From assembly GCA_965366365.1 (NCBI GenBank), contig CBDUEV010000088.1:1-10599 (forward strand): DNA of 10,599 nucleotides. The letters are read 5' to 3'. Origin of the DNA: CBDUEV01 sp965366365 (lineage in GTDB: Bacteria > Actinomycetota > Acidimicrobiia > Spongiisociales > JAENVV01). Below, piece after piece: positions 1 through 5,589 of this stretch. Both the position numbers and the translations under genes were made by a program. Each line of letters opens with the position of its first letter. The first letter of the stretch is position 1. A model generated the notes under the pieces. The model was not told the DNA's origin. It made no database searches and saw nothing but the letters and a program-made list of their open reading frames with translations.

Positions 1-253
1 CGACTCCGGCGCCACTCAACACGAGGACATCCCGCAGGAGGTTCATCCGTTGGATCCCATGCATCCCCAGCTTCGGAGCCCAGAGGTATCGGCGAAGATC
101 CCAGCTCGTCTTTGGGAAGTCATCGGGTCCGAATCGCCGTCCGGCTTCGAGCACGCCGACCGTGTAGCCCTTCTCGGCCAAGCGGAGTGCTGACACTCCG
201 CCTCCGAACCCGCTTCCCACCACAAGCACGTCGAAATGCGTCGTCTCGGCCAT
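1..253 (-). CDS. GMC / cholesterol-oxidase-like FAD-dependent oxidoreductase (N-terminal part, cut by window edge)
   Basis: The minus strand reads open from an ATG at 253 to the window edge and gives 84 residues. Near the N-terminus (about residues 8-40) there is a Rossmann dinucleotide fold: a hydrophobic strand, then GSGFGGGVSALRLAEKGY, then a strand ending in the acidic residue of VLEAG that binds the FAD ribose. The following FPKTSWDLRRYLWAP and the final LLRDVLVLSGAGV resemble the early part of actinobacterial cholesterol oxidase/GMC oxidoreductases, which oxidise alcohols or sterols using FAD. Substrate cannot be told from this fragment because the C-terminal substrate and catalytic domain lies outside the window. 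No clear Shine-Dalgarno precedes the ATG. A TANNNT hexamer lies 7 bp upstream, so the transcript could be leaderless. The gene diverges from the PPK2 gene. FAD-binding assignment is firm; family assignment is good. Confidence 0.85.
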   Translation of the reverse strand, partial: MAETTHFDVLVVGSGFGGGVSALRLAEKGYTVGVLEAGRRFGPDDFPKTSWDLRRYLWAPKLGMHGIQRMNLLRDVLVLSGAGV

Positions 254-260
254 GGATGCC

Positions 261-266
261 AGGTTA
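261..266 (-). promoter_or_regulatory. Possible -10 element for a leaderless oxidoreductase transcript
   Basis: On the minus strand TAACCT fits the actinobacterial TANNNT -10 pattern and ends 7 bp before the ATG at 253, the spacing expected if transcription starts on the initiation codon. No convincing TTG-type -35 is seen at the right distance. This rests on pattern only. Confidence 0.25.
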
Positions 267-428
267 CCGGCCCTCGCCGACCGCTCTCATCTGTGGAGAC
301 CTCAACCCGCCCGAGCCACGGCCCGCCGCCTGGAACCCATCGTCCGGTCGCGGCGGGTCACCCGACCGCCTTGCTCTCCCCGTTGGAAAAAGACGTGCTT
401 CAGGAGCCCCGGCGGCGGGGAAATCCAA

Positions 429-434
429 TAGGCT
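429..434 (+). promoter_or_regulatory. Possible -10 element for a leaderless PPK2 transcript
   Basis: TAGGCT matches TANNNT and ends 7 bp before the GTG at 442. The GTG lacks a good Shine-Dalgarno, so a leaderless mRNA is plausible. A 5-bp GC hairpin (407-420) lies just upstream. No -35 is recognisable. The rest of the 188 bp divergent intergenic region (254-441) shows nothing else I can name. Confidence 0.25.
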
Positions 435-441
435 CTGGCCC

Positions 442-1230
442 GTGGCAAAGCTGTCGAAACGCGAATACGAGGACGAACTAGCCAGGTTGCATGTGGAGCT
501 GGTGACGCTTCAGCAATGGGTGGTTCACACCGGCTACCGCGTCTGCGTGCTGTTCGAGGGACGGGACGCAGCCGGAAAGGGTGGTGTCATCAAGCGGATC
601 GCCGAACCGCTCAATCCACGGGTGGCTCGTGTCGTGGCGTTGGGAACACCGACAGACCGCGAGAAGACGCAGTGGTACTTCCAGCGGTATGTGGCCCATC
701 TGCCGGCCGCGGGAGAGATCGTGATGTTCGATCGCTCCTGGTACAACCGTGCCGGGGTCGAGCGCGTCATGGGATTCTGCAGCGACGAGGAGTATTGGGA
801 GTTCCTGCACACGGTGCCCGACTTCGAGCGGATGCTGATCCGATCCGGCATCCATCTCATCAAGTATTACTTCTCGGTCAGTGACGAGGAGCAGGAACGC
901 CGATTCCAGTCGAGGATCGACGATCCCACCAAGCATTGGAAGCTGAGCCCCATGGACCTCGCCTCGCGGGAACGGTGGATCGAGTATTCCAAGGCCAAGG
1001 ACGTGATGTTCCACTACACCGACATCGAGGATTCCCCCTGGTGGGTGGTCAACGCGGACGACAAGAAGCGTGCGAGGCTGAATTGCATCAGCCACCTGCT
1101 CTCCCAGATCCCGTACGAGGAGATCGAAACCCCGGATATCGCACTCCCTCCCCGCGCTCCCGACCGACCGGATCATCAACGGCCGCCGATCGATGCTCAG
1201 CGTTGGGTACCCAACCTGTACGAGGAGTGA
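442..1230 (+). CDS. ppk2: Polyphosphate kinase 2 (PPK2, class I)
   Basis: This 262-residue cytoplasmic enzyme transfers phosphate between inorganic polyphosphate and nucleoside diphosphates. Family members usually make GTP or ATP from NDP and polyP. Visible signatures are the Walker A GRDAAGKGG (residues 40-48), the Walker B/catalytic stretch FDRSWYNRAGVE (about 96-107) and the lid motif KHWKLSPMD (about 164-172). The protein resembles mycobacterial PPK2 (Rv3232c type) along its whole length, including VMGFC and the SPW(W/Y)VV segment near the C-terminus. The frame stays open upstream to 112, but the GTG at 442 starts the family-like VAKLSKREYEDELARL. The upstream part has no family similarity and overlaps the divergent oxidoreductase gene. 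The gene ends in TGA and is followed 25 bp later by a strong hairpin terminator, so it appears monocistronic. Class I single-domain assignment is from length and motifs; nucleotide preference is not visible. Confidence 0.95.
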   Translation: MAKLSKREYEDELARLHVELVTLQQWVVHTGYRVCVLFEGRDAAGKGGVIKRIAEPLNPRVARVVALGTPTDREKTQWYFQRYVAHLPAAGEIVMFDRSWYNRAGVERVMGFCSDEEYWEFLHTVPDFERMLIRSGIHLIKYYFSVSDEEQERRFQSRIDDPTKHWKLSPMDLASRERWIEYSKAKDVMFHYTDIEDSPWWVVNADDKKRARLNCISHLLSQIPYEEIETPDIALPPRAPDRPDHQRPPIDAQRWVPNLYEE

Positions 1231-1255
1231 CGTCCGAACAACCCGGCGATGAGAG

Positions 1256-1281
1256 AAAGGGCAGCCTCGCGGCTGCCCTTT
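1256..1281 (+). terminator. Hairpin terminator after ppk2
   Basis: A perfect 11-bp stem (AAAGGGCAGCC / GGCTGCCCTTT) with a TCGC loop lies 25 bp after the ppk2 stop. The T-tract is only three long, as often in GC-rich actinobacteria. The stem would also stop transcription arriving from the convergent side. Confidence 0.85.
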
Positions 1282-1368
1282 GCTCCACCCCCCGAAACGT
1301 CAGAAGAATCTGCCGTCCCGTCCCGATTTCCCAGTGGTTCCAATGTAAAGGGTCTGACTGCCCTCCGG

Positions 1369-1389
1369 AATAGGCCTCCCGGCCTATTT
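1369..1389 (-). terminator. Hairpin overlapping the stop of the MerB-like gene
   Basis: AATAGGCC (1369-1376) and GGCCTATT (1381-1388) form an 8-bp stem with a 4-nt loop. On the minus strand the hairpin begins within the TAA stop of the MerB-like gene, and its far arm ends in TATT. Together with the ppk2 hairpin it separates two convergent genes. No long U-tract follows, so strength is uncertain. Confidence 0.5.
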
Positions 1390-2044
1390 ACGCCGGCGCC
1401 CAGAACTCCCCCGTGAGTCCGTGTCTGGCGAAGGTGGCTTCGACATCTTGGGCCGTGCCGGGCGTCCAGTCGGCGTCGAAGCGACCGGAGTACCAGTCGT
1501 GACCCAGCCTGTAAACCGTGGCGGCGGGCACGATGGCACCGACCGACACTCCGGTGTTGGCGCTCCACGTCCTGACGTCGCTTTCCGACCGGAAGGCGAG
1601 GATCGTGCTTCAGGTGAATCCGATGTCGTCCCAGAATGACCGAGCCGGCACGGCGAAGTGCACCACACCGTCGGGCGCCACCACACCCTGACGCACGTCC
1701 CAGCGGACCTGCCGGCGCCCGATCGGATCCGTGGTCTCGAGCCAGCCGTCTCCAACCAGGGCGAGGATGGCAAGCGCGTCCCAGGCGCAGTTGGCGTACC
1801 AAGAGCGGTCGTCCACGGTCACTCGGAAGTCGGTCGGCACGCCCGAGAACGGATGGGCCATCCACACTTCGTGCGATCCTTCTCTGAGGACGAGCATGCG
1901 ACGCGAGGCCAGGCGTTCGAGAGCTCCAGCCACCTCCGATTCGGTCGAGCTGGTCGCTGCCGCCCCCTCGGAGAGGGTCGGGGCGGAGCCCGTCTCCAGA
2001 AAGCGGGAGTAGACGAACGCCCGTAGTCGGCGGTCCAGATCCAC
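1388..2044 (-). CDS. MerB-like (alkylmercury lyase family) protein, predicted selenoprotein with Sec145 encoded by in-frame TGA
   Basis: Read through one in-frame TGA (1610-1612), this frame gives 218 residues and ends in TAA. Residues about 1-65 look like the winged-helix N-terminal domain of organomercurial lyases. The catalytic domain shows HPFSGVPT (64-71) and YANCAWDAL (83-91). Cys86 and Asp89 match Cys96 and Asp99 of the classical MerB enzyme, which cleaves C-Hg bonds by protonolysis. The TGA is codon 145 in FWDDIGFT-U-STILAFRSE. Counting back from the shared F..S segment, it falls on catalytic Cys159; relatives I recall read GFTCSTILLFRSE. Conserved sequence continues to GLTGEFWAPA at the C-terminus, so both sides of the TGA remain family-like, unlike a decaying gene. 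A SECIS-like hairpin follows. The GTG at 2044 has GAGGG 5 nt upstream and lies 8 bp after glyA, suggesting one transcript. No merA, merR or transport gene is present, so the true substrate is unknown. The alternative is a nonsense mutation or base error of a TGC/TGT codon. Confidence 0.85.
1578..1599 (-). promoter_or_regulatory. Candidate bacterial SECIS element
   Basis: On the minus strand, TCGC (1599-1596) pairs with GCGA (1581-1578) and TTCC (1594-1591) pairs with GGAA (1586-1583). A single C-A mismatch lies between the two helices, and the apical loop is GGTC (1590-1587). The stem begins 10 nt after the TGA, and the loop begins 19 nt after it. In the E. coli fdhF SECIS the loop also contains GGUC and starts about 17 nt after UGA; SelB reads the loop G and U. 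Eight base pairs, a GGU loop and this spacing fit the known bacterial pattern. Part of the inner stem coincides with the conserved FRSE codons, so coding constraint could explain some of it. The outer arm uses codons (Ala, Ser, Asp) that differ from the commonest family residues as I recall them. Confidence 0.7.
1610..1612 (-). other. In-frame TGA, predicted selenocysteine codon
   Basis: The codon is TGA in the frame of the MerB-like gene at the position of catalytic Cys159 in MerB. TGC and TGT differ from TGA by one base, as usual for Cys/Sec exchange. UGA is the normal stop for most neighbouring genes, so a genome-wide reassignment to Trp or Gly is unlikely. Incorporation would need selA, selB, selC and selD elsewhere in the genome; none is in this window. 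Confidence 0.75.
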
Positions 2045-2052
2045 GGCCGCCC

Positions 2053-3324
2053 TCAGACGTGGCCGGAGAACTCGGTCGGGTAGGGCGGGAACTTCTCGGC
2101 GAGGGCGGCCACTTCTTGGGCCACCGTGTCGAGCACTGCTTGGTCGTCGTGGCCGCGTAGGGCGGAGGTGATGAGGTCCGCGACCTGCGCACATTCCGCC
2201 TCCCCAAGACCCTGAGAGGTGATGGCCGGCGTCCCCATCCGTACCCCGGAGGTGATGAACGGTTTGCGGGGGTCGAAGGGGATCGAGTTGCGGTTGGTGG
2301 TGACGCCGATCTTCTCCAGCATGATCGCCGCTTCCTTGCCGGTGAGGTCCTCGTCGATGCTCCGCATGTCGGCCATGAGGAGATGGTTGTCCGTTCCCCC
2401 GGACACGATGCGCACCCCGTTGGCCATGAACCGGTCGGCCATGGCCGAGGCGTTCCGAACGACCTGGCTGGCATATTCTCGGTAGGCGGGCTGGGCGGCT
2501 TCGTGGAAGGCCACCGCCTTGCCTGCGATGTGGTTGTAGAGGGAGCCACCTTGGGCGTTGGGGAAGAGCCCCTTGTCGATGTCGGCGCCGAAGCGTTCTT
2601 TCGCCATGATGAGTCCGCCACGTGCTCCGCGGAAGGCTTTGTGGGTGGTTCCGGTGACGATGTCGGCGATCGGGACGGGGTTCGGGTAGGCCTGGCCGGC
2701 GATGAGACCGATGAAGTGGGCGGCGTCGACCATGAGGATGGCTCCTACCTCGTCGGCGATGGCGCGGAAGGCCTCGTAGTCGAGGTGCCGCGAGTAGGCC
2801 GAGTAGCCGGCGAGGAGCATCTTGGGTTTCGACGCGACGGCGATCCGCCGAACCTCGTCCATGTCGATGAGCTCTGTCTCCGGGTCGAGGTGATAGCTGA
2901 CGAAGTTGTAGAGCCGCCCTGAGAAGTTGACGTGTGACCCGTGGGTGAGGTGGCCACCCTGGTCGAGGCTCATCCCCATCACGGTGTCCCCAGGTTCGAG
3001 AAGCCCGAAGTAGACCGCCATGTTGGCCTGTGCGCCCGAGTGCGGCTGCACGTTGACGTGCTCGGCATCGAACAGACCGCGGACGCGCTCGTTGGCGAGT
3101 TCTTCCATTTCGTCGACGATTTCGCAGCCCTCGTAGTAGCGACGATGCGGGTAGCCCTCGGCGTATTTGTTGGTGAAGATGGAGCCGGATGCCTCCATGA
3201 CGGCTCTGGACACGAAGTTCTCCGAGGCGATCAGGTGGAGGTGGGTGTTCTGGCGTTCGAGATCCTTGCGGATCAGTTGCGCCATCGCCGGGTCGACTTC
3301 TTCGATGGGCCGGGTATCGATCAT
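2053..3324 (-). CDS. glyA: Serine hydroxymethyltransferase
   Basis: This 423-residue PLP enzyme interconverts serine plus tetrahydrofolate with glycine plus 5,10-methylene-tetrahydrofolate in the cytoplasm. Family marks are LIASENF (31-37), YAEGYPHRRYYEGCE (54-68), QPHSGAQAN (93-101), the cofactor aspartate in VDAAHF (199-204) and TGTTHKAFRGARGG, whose Lys229 has the same number as the PLP lysine of E. coli GlyA. Small departures from the commonest forms (HFIGL for HIAGL, HKAFRGARGG for HKTLRGPRGG) occur around the active site but leave key residues intact. The ATG at 3324 has a GGAG ribosome site 6 nt upstream and gives the normal N-terminus. The frame runs open far upstream, but that part is not GlyA. 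It is followed 8 bp later by the MerB-like gene, so the two are probably cotranscribed. A 227 bp leader separates it from guaB1. Confidence 0.97.
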   Translation of the reverse strand: MIDTRPIEEVDPAMAQLIRKDLERQNTHLHLIASENFVSRAVMEASGSIFTNKYAEGYPHRRYYEGCEIVDEMEELANERVRGLFDAEHVNVQPHSGAQANMAVYFGLLEPGDTVMGMSLDQGGHLTHGSHVNFSGRLYNFVSYHLDPETELIDMDEVRRIAVASKPKMLLAGYSAYSRHLDYEAFRAIADEVGAILMVDAAHFIGLIAGQAYPNPVPIADIVTGTTHKAFRGARGGLIMAKERFGADIDKGLFPNAQGGSLYNHIAGKAVAFHEAAQPAYREYASQVVRNASAMADRFMANGVRIVSGGTDNHLLMADMRSIDEDLTGKEAAIMLEKIGVTTNRNSIPFDPRKPFITSGVRMGTPAITSQGLGEAECAQVADLITSALRGHDDQAVLDTVAQEVAALAEKFPPYPTEFSGHV

Positions 3325-3469
3325 GATGGACTCCGCTGGATGGACATTCGAGCTCGTCAGGGTACCAGCGCCCCGCACCGGACCGGCCTCGCCCGGGCTC
3401 GCCGATGCAGCCTCCACCGGAAACCGCGCCCCCCGCACACCAGAACGGAAAACGACCTCCAACGCCAAG

Positions 3470-3488
3470 CACAGGAACTCCACAGGAA
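3470..3488. repeat. Two direct copies of CACAGGAA, 11-bp period
   Basis: The octamer occurs at 3470-3477 and 3481-3488, one helical turn apart, within the glyA leader. Direct repeats with this period can be regulator half-sites on one DNA face, but no regulator is identified and chance is possible. Confidence 0.4.
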
Positions 3489-3507
3489 ACCAACCCCCAC
3501 ATGCGCG

Positions 3508-3528
3508 GCAGAACGCAAAACGTTCTGC
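3508..3528 (-). terminator. Second hairpin downstream of guaB1
   Basis: GCAGAACG and CGTTCTGC form a perfect 8-bp stem around a 5-nt loop that reads TTTTG on the minus strand. It sits 2 bp beyond the GC-rich guaB1 hairpin and may be the back-up half of a tandem terminator or a leader structure for glyA. Confidence 0.5.
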
Positions 3529-3530
3529 AA

Positions 3531-3551
3531 CGCCCCGCCGGAGGCGGGGCG
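3531..3551 (-). terminator. Terminator directly after guaB1
   Basis: CGCCCCGCC and GGCGGGGCG form a perfect 9-bp stem with a 3-nt loop, starting at the base after the guaB1 TAG. There is almost no T-tract, only TT on the minus strand. Its position and stability fit a GC-rich intrinsic terminator ending the rho-to-guaB1 cluster. Confidence 0.7.
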
Positions 3552-4988
3552 CTACCAGCTGGTCGAGCGAGGTCGGCCTTCGTCGTATCCGGTGGTGGAT
3601 TGGATTCCGACGACGGCGCGCTGGTGGAGTTCGTCGATGGAGTGCGCTCCGGCGTAGGTGCAGGCGCTGCGCACGCCGGCCACGATCTGATCGAGGATGT
3701 CTTCGACGCCGGGGCGGACCGGGTCGATGTACATGCGCGAGGTGGAGATCCCTTCTTCGAAGAGTTCTTTGCGGGCGCGTTCGAACTCGGAGTCCTGGCG
3801 GGTCCTGAGGAGGACAGCCCGTTGTGACGCCATTCCGTAGTTCTCTTTGTAGAGCCGACCGTCGGCGTCGCGTTGGGCGTCCGCGGCTGCTTCGAAGGTG
3901 CCCGCAAACCAGGAACCGATCATGACCGAGGCGGCCCCTGCCGCCAGGGCCAGCGCTACGTCGCGGGGGTGTCGCACTCCGCCGTCGGCCCAGACGTGTT
4001 TGCCCTGCCGCCGTGCTTCGGTGGCGCACTCGAGAACGGCCGAGAATTGGGGGCGCCCGACTCCTGTCATCATGCGTGTGGTGCACATGGCGCCCGGGCC
4101 GACGCCGACTTTGACGATGTCGGCACCTGCGGCGATCAGGTCGGCTGTACCTCCGGCGGTGACGACGTTGCCGGCGACCACGGGGACACCCTCAACGGCT
4201 CGCCGCACCTCGGTGACAGCTTCCAGCATTCTGGTTTGGTGTCCGTGGGCCGTGTCGACGACGATGACATCAGCTCCGAGATCCACGGCGGCTGCGGCCC
4301 GCTCCCCTGGTTTGCCGTTGATGCCGACCGCCACGGCTACCCGGAGTCGACCATTGGCGTCCACATTCGGTGTGTAGAGGGCTGAACGCAGTGCCCCCTT
4401 GCGAGTGACGGCTCCGACCAGTTTGCCTCCGTCGACGACCGGCGCCACGGTGAGGCGTTCGTGGGCGAGCTGGTCGAACATCTCCTCGAGCGGAGTGCCG
4501 GCCTTCACCGACACGAGATCGCGATGCATCACCTCGGAGAGAAGGCTGAACCGATCGACCTGGTGGGCGTCGGTTTCTGTGAAGATCCCGATCGGTCTCT
4601 GTTCCTCGTCCACGATGATGACGGCGCCGTGCGCCCGCTTGTAGAGCAGTGCCATGGCGTCGGCCACGGTGTGGTCCGGTCCGAGGGTGATCGGTGTGTC
4701 GTAGATGGCGTGAGCGGACTTCACTCCGGAGATGACCTTCGCCAAGATCTCGAGCGGTGCGTCCTGGGGGATCACCGTCATGCCGCCTCGCCTCGCCACC
4801 GTTTCGCTCATTCGTTTCCCGGCTACCGCATTCATGTTGGCGACGACGACGGGGATGGTCGTTCCCACTCCGTCCGGTGTGGAGAGGTCTACCGCCAGGC
4901 GGCTGATCGCCTCCGACAGGCCGGGAACCATGAAGACGTCTCCGTAGGTCAGCTCATGGGCGGGCTGGAGATCGTTGAGAAAGCGCAT
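3552..4988 (-). CDS. guaB1: GuaB1 family IMPDH-related protein, probable GMP reductase
   Basis: The 478-residue protein has an IMPDH/GMPR TIM barrel interrupted by a pair of CBS domains (about residues 95-205). Barrel marks include VVVANMNAVAG (47-57), VVDTAHGH (243-250), VVAGNVVT (270-277) and GVGPGAMCTTR (295-305). In the last of these, Cys302 is the nucleophile that forms the covalent purine intermediate. The N-terminus MRFLNDLQPAHELTYGDVFMVP and the whole layout match actinobacterial GuaB1 (Mycobacterium Rv1843c type), which has been shown in mycobacteria to reduce GMP to IMP with NADPH rather than oxidise IMP. I do not see the mobile-flap Arg-Tyr arrangement typical of true IMPDH. The CBS pair suggests allosteric control by nucleotides. 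The ATG has a near-perfect AGGAGG 4 nt upstream. tsaC ends 40 bp before it; a GC hairpin follows its TAG. Confidence 0.93.
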   Translation of the reverse strand: MRFLNDLQPAHELTYGDVFMVPGLSEAISRLAVDLSTPDGVGTTIPVVVANMNAVAGKRMSETVARRGGMTVIPQDAPLEILAKVISGVKSAHAIYDTPITLGPDHTVADAMALLYKRAHGAVIIVDEEQRPIGIFTETDAHQVDRFSLLSEVMHRDLVSVKAGTPLEEMFDQLAHERLTVAPVVDGGKLVGAVTRKGALRSALYTPNVDANGRLRVAVAVGINGKPGERAAAAVDLGADVIVVDTAHGHQTRMLEAVTEVRRAVEGVPVVAGNVVTAGGTADLIAAGADIVKVGVGPGAMCTTRMMTGVGRPQFSAVLECATEARRQGKHVWADGGVRHPRDVALALAAGAASVMIGSWFAGTFEAAADAQRDADGRLYKENYGMASQRAVLLRTRQDSEFERARKELFEEGISTSRMYIDPVRPGVEDILDQIVAGVRSACTYAGAHSIDELHQRAVVGIQSTTGYDEGRPRSTSW

Positions 4989-5028
4989 CAGTCCTCCTGA
5001 TGGTCATCGTAGGCGGTCACGCCTGGAT

Positions 5029-5589
5029 TCAGAGTTCGACGGGACCGGGCCGAACCAGCCGCAGGCGACGCCGGGTGGCGTCGATCACTGTGGAGGCCAT
5101 CCCTCCGGGGCACACCCCGTCGATATACCCGGCGATGGTGTCACCGAATATCGCCTCGGCCTCCTGAGCGGAGTATGTCTCCGGGCCGCCGCTCTTGTTG
5201 GCGCTCGTCACTGCCAGGGCGCCTGTCTTGCGAAGCAGCGCGATGGTGGCTTCGTGGTCGGGGACACGGATTCCGACTGTCCGGGTGACTTGATCGCCAA
5301 CCCATTTGGGAAAGACGACGGCAGCCTTGGCGACGAGCGTGAGCGGCCCCGGCCAGTTCGCTTCGGCAAGCTCGAGGGCGCGGGCCGGGAGTCGCACCAG
5401 CTCCTGCGCTTGCTCCAGGGAGGCCACAAGCAGTCCGACGGGCTTTCGTTGAGGTCGCCCCTTCAACTCGAACAGAACGTCCATCGCCTCGGGGTCCTGC
5501 GGGTCGACGGCCAATCCATACACGGTGTCGGTCGGCACGCCGACGACGTGACCGTGGCGGATGGCTTCGACTGCTTCGTCGATCGTCAT
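5029..5589 (-). CDS. tsaC: L-threonylcarbamoyladenylate synthase (YrdC/Sua5/YwlC family)
   Basis: This 186-residue single-domain enzyme makes threonylcarbamoyl-AMP from threonine, bicarbonate and ATP, the first step of the t6A modification of tRNAs that decode ANN codons. Seen are GVPTDTVYGLA (17-27), the KGR of LKGRPQRKP (42-50), the WPGPLTLV strand (79-86), TSANKSGG (128-135) and a late STVID. There is no C-terminal Sua5 domain, so it is the short TsaC form. I chose the ATG at 5589 because it overlaps the prmC TGA in an ATGA junction and has GGGGGAG 6 nt upstream. An in-frame GTG five codons earlier (5604) is possible. Translation is probably coupled to prmC. It ends in TGA. Confidence 0.95.
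   Translation of the reverse strand: MTIDEAVEAIRHGHVVGVPTDTVYGLAVDPQDPEAMDVLFELKGRPQRKPVGLLVASLEQAQELVRLPARALELAEANWPGPLTLVAKAAVVFPKWVGDQVTRTVGIRVPDHEATIALLRKTGALAVTSANKSGGPETYSAQEAEAIFGDTIAGYIDGVCPGGMASTVIDATRRRLRLVRPGPVEL

Larger units (their letters stand above)
3325..3551 (-). other. glyA leader / intergenic region
   Basis: No gene, tRNA or riboswitch that I recognise is present in this 227 bp. Starting at the guaB1 stop it holds two adjacent hairpins (3531-3551 and 3508-3528). Next come two copies of a CACAGGAA octamer (plus-strand sense, 3470-3477 and 3481-3488) with an 11-bp period, then further GGAAA-containing stretches near 3446 and 3418. The glyA promoter must lie here if the guaB1 terminator is effective. 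I checked for the ZTP (pfl) riboswitch common upstream of glyA and did not find its conserved core. Confidence 0.5.

Noticed and set aside
112..441. An N-terminal extension of PPK2 from an upstream ATG
   Set aside because: The 110 extra residues are low-complexity, overlap the divergent oxidoreductase gene and have no PPK2 similarity. The GTG at 442 gives the normal family N-terminus.
1610..1612. Reassignment of UGA to Trp or Gly as an explanation for the in-frame TGA
   Set aside because: PPK2, glyA, tsaC, prmC, prfA, DUF1385 and rho all end in TGA in this window, so UGA is a functioning stop. The aligned residue in relatives is cysteine, not Trp or Gly.
1384..1773. A 129-residue open frame on the minus strand over the end of the MerB-like gene
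   Set aside because: It is a shifted-frame shadow with Ser/Arg/Pro-rich composition and no family motif. The MerB-like frame explains the region on both sides of the TGA.
3325..3551. ZTP (pfl) or other riboswitch upstream of glyA
   Set aside because: The conserved pfl core could not be found on the glyA strand. Only simple hairpins and short repeats are present.
2941..3657. Long plus-strand open frames opposite glyA and guaB1
   Set aside because: They are antisense shadows common in high-GC DNA. They lack ribosome sites and recognisable domains, and the minus strand holds clear housekeeping genes.
1610..3907. A 765-residue minus-strand open frame running from guaB1 through glyA into the MerB-like gene
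   Set aside because: Only its last 144 codons are real (MerB-like). The rest is a GC-rich shadow of glyA and guaB1. The start with a ribosome site is at 2044.
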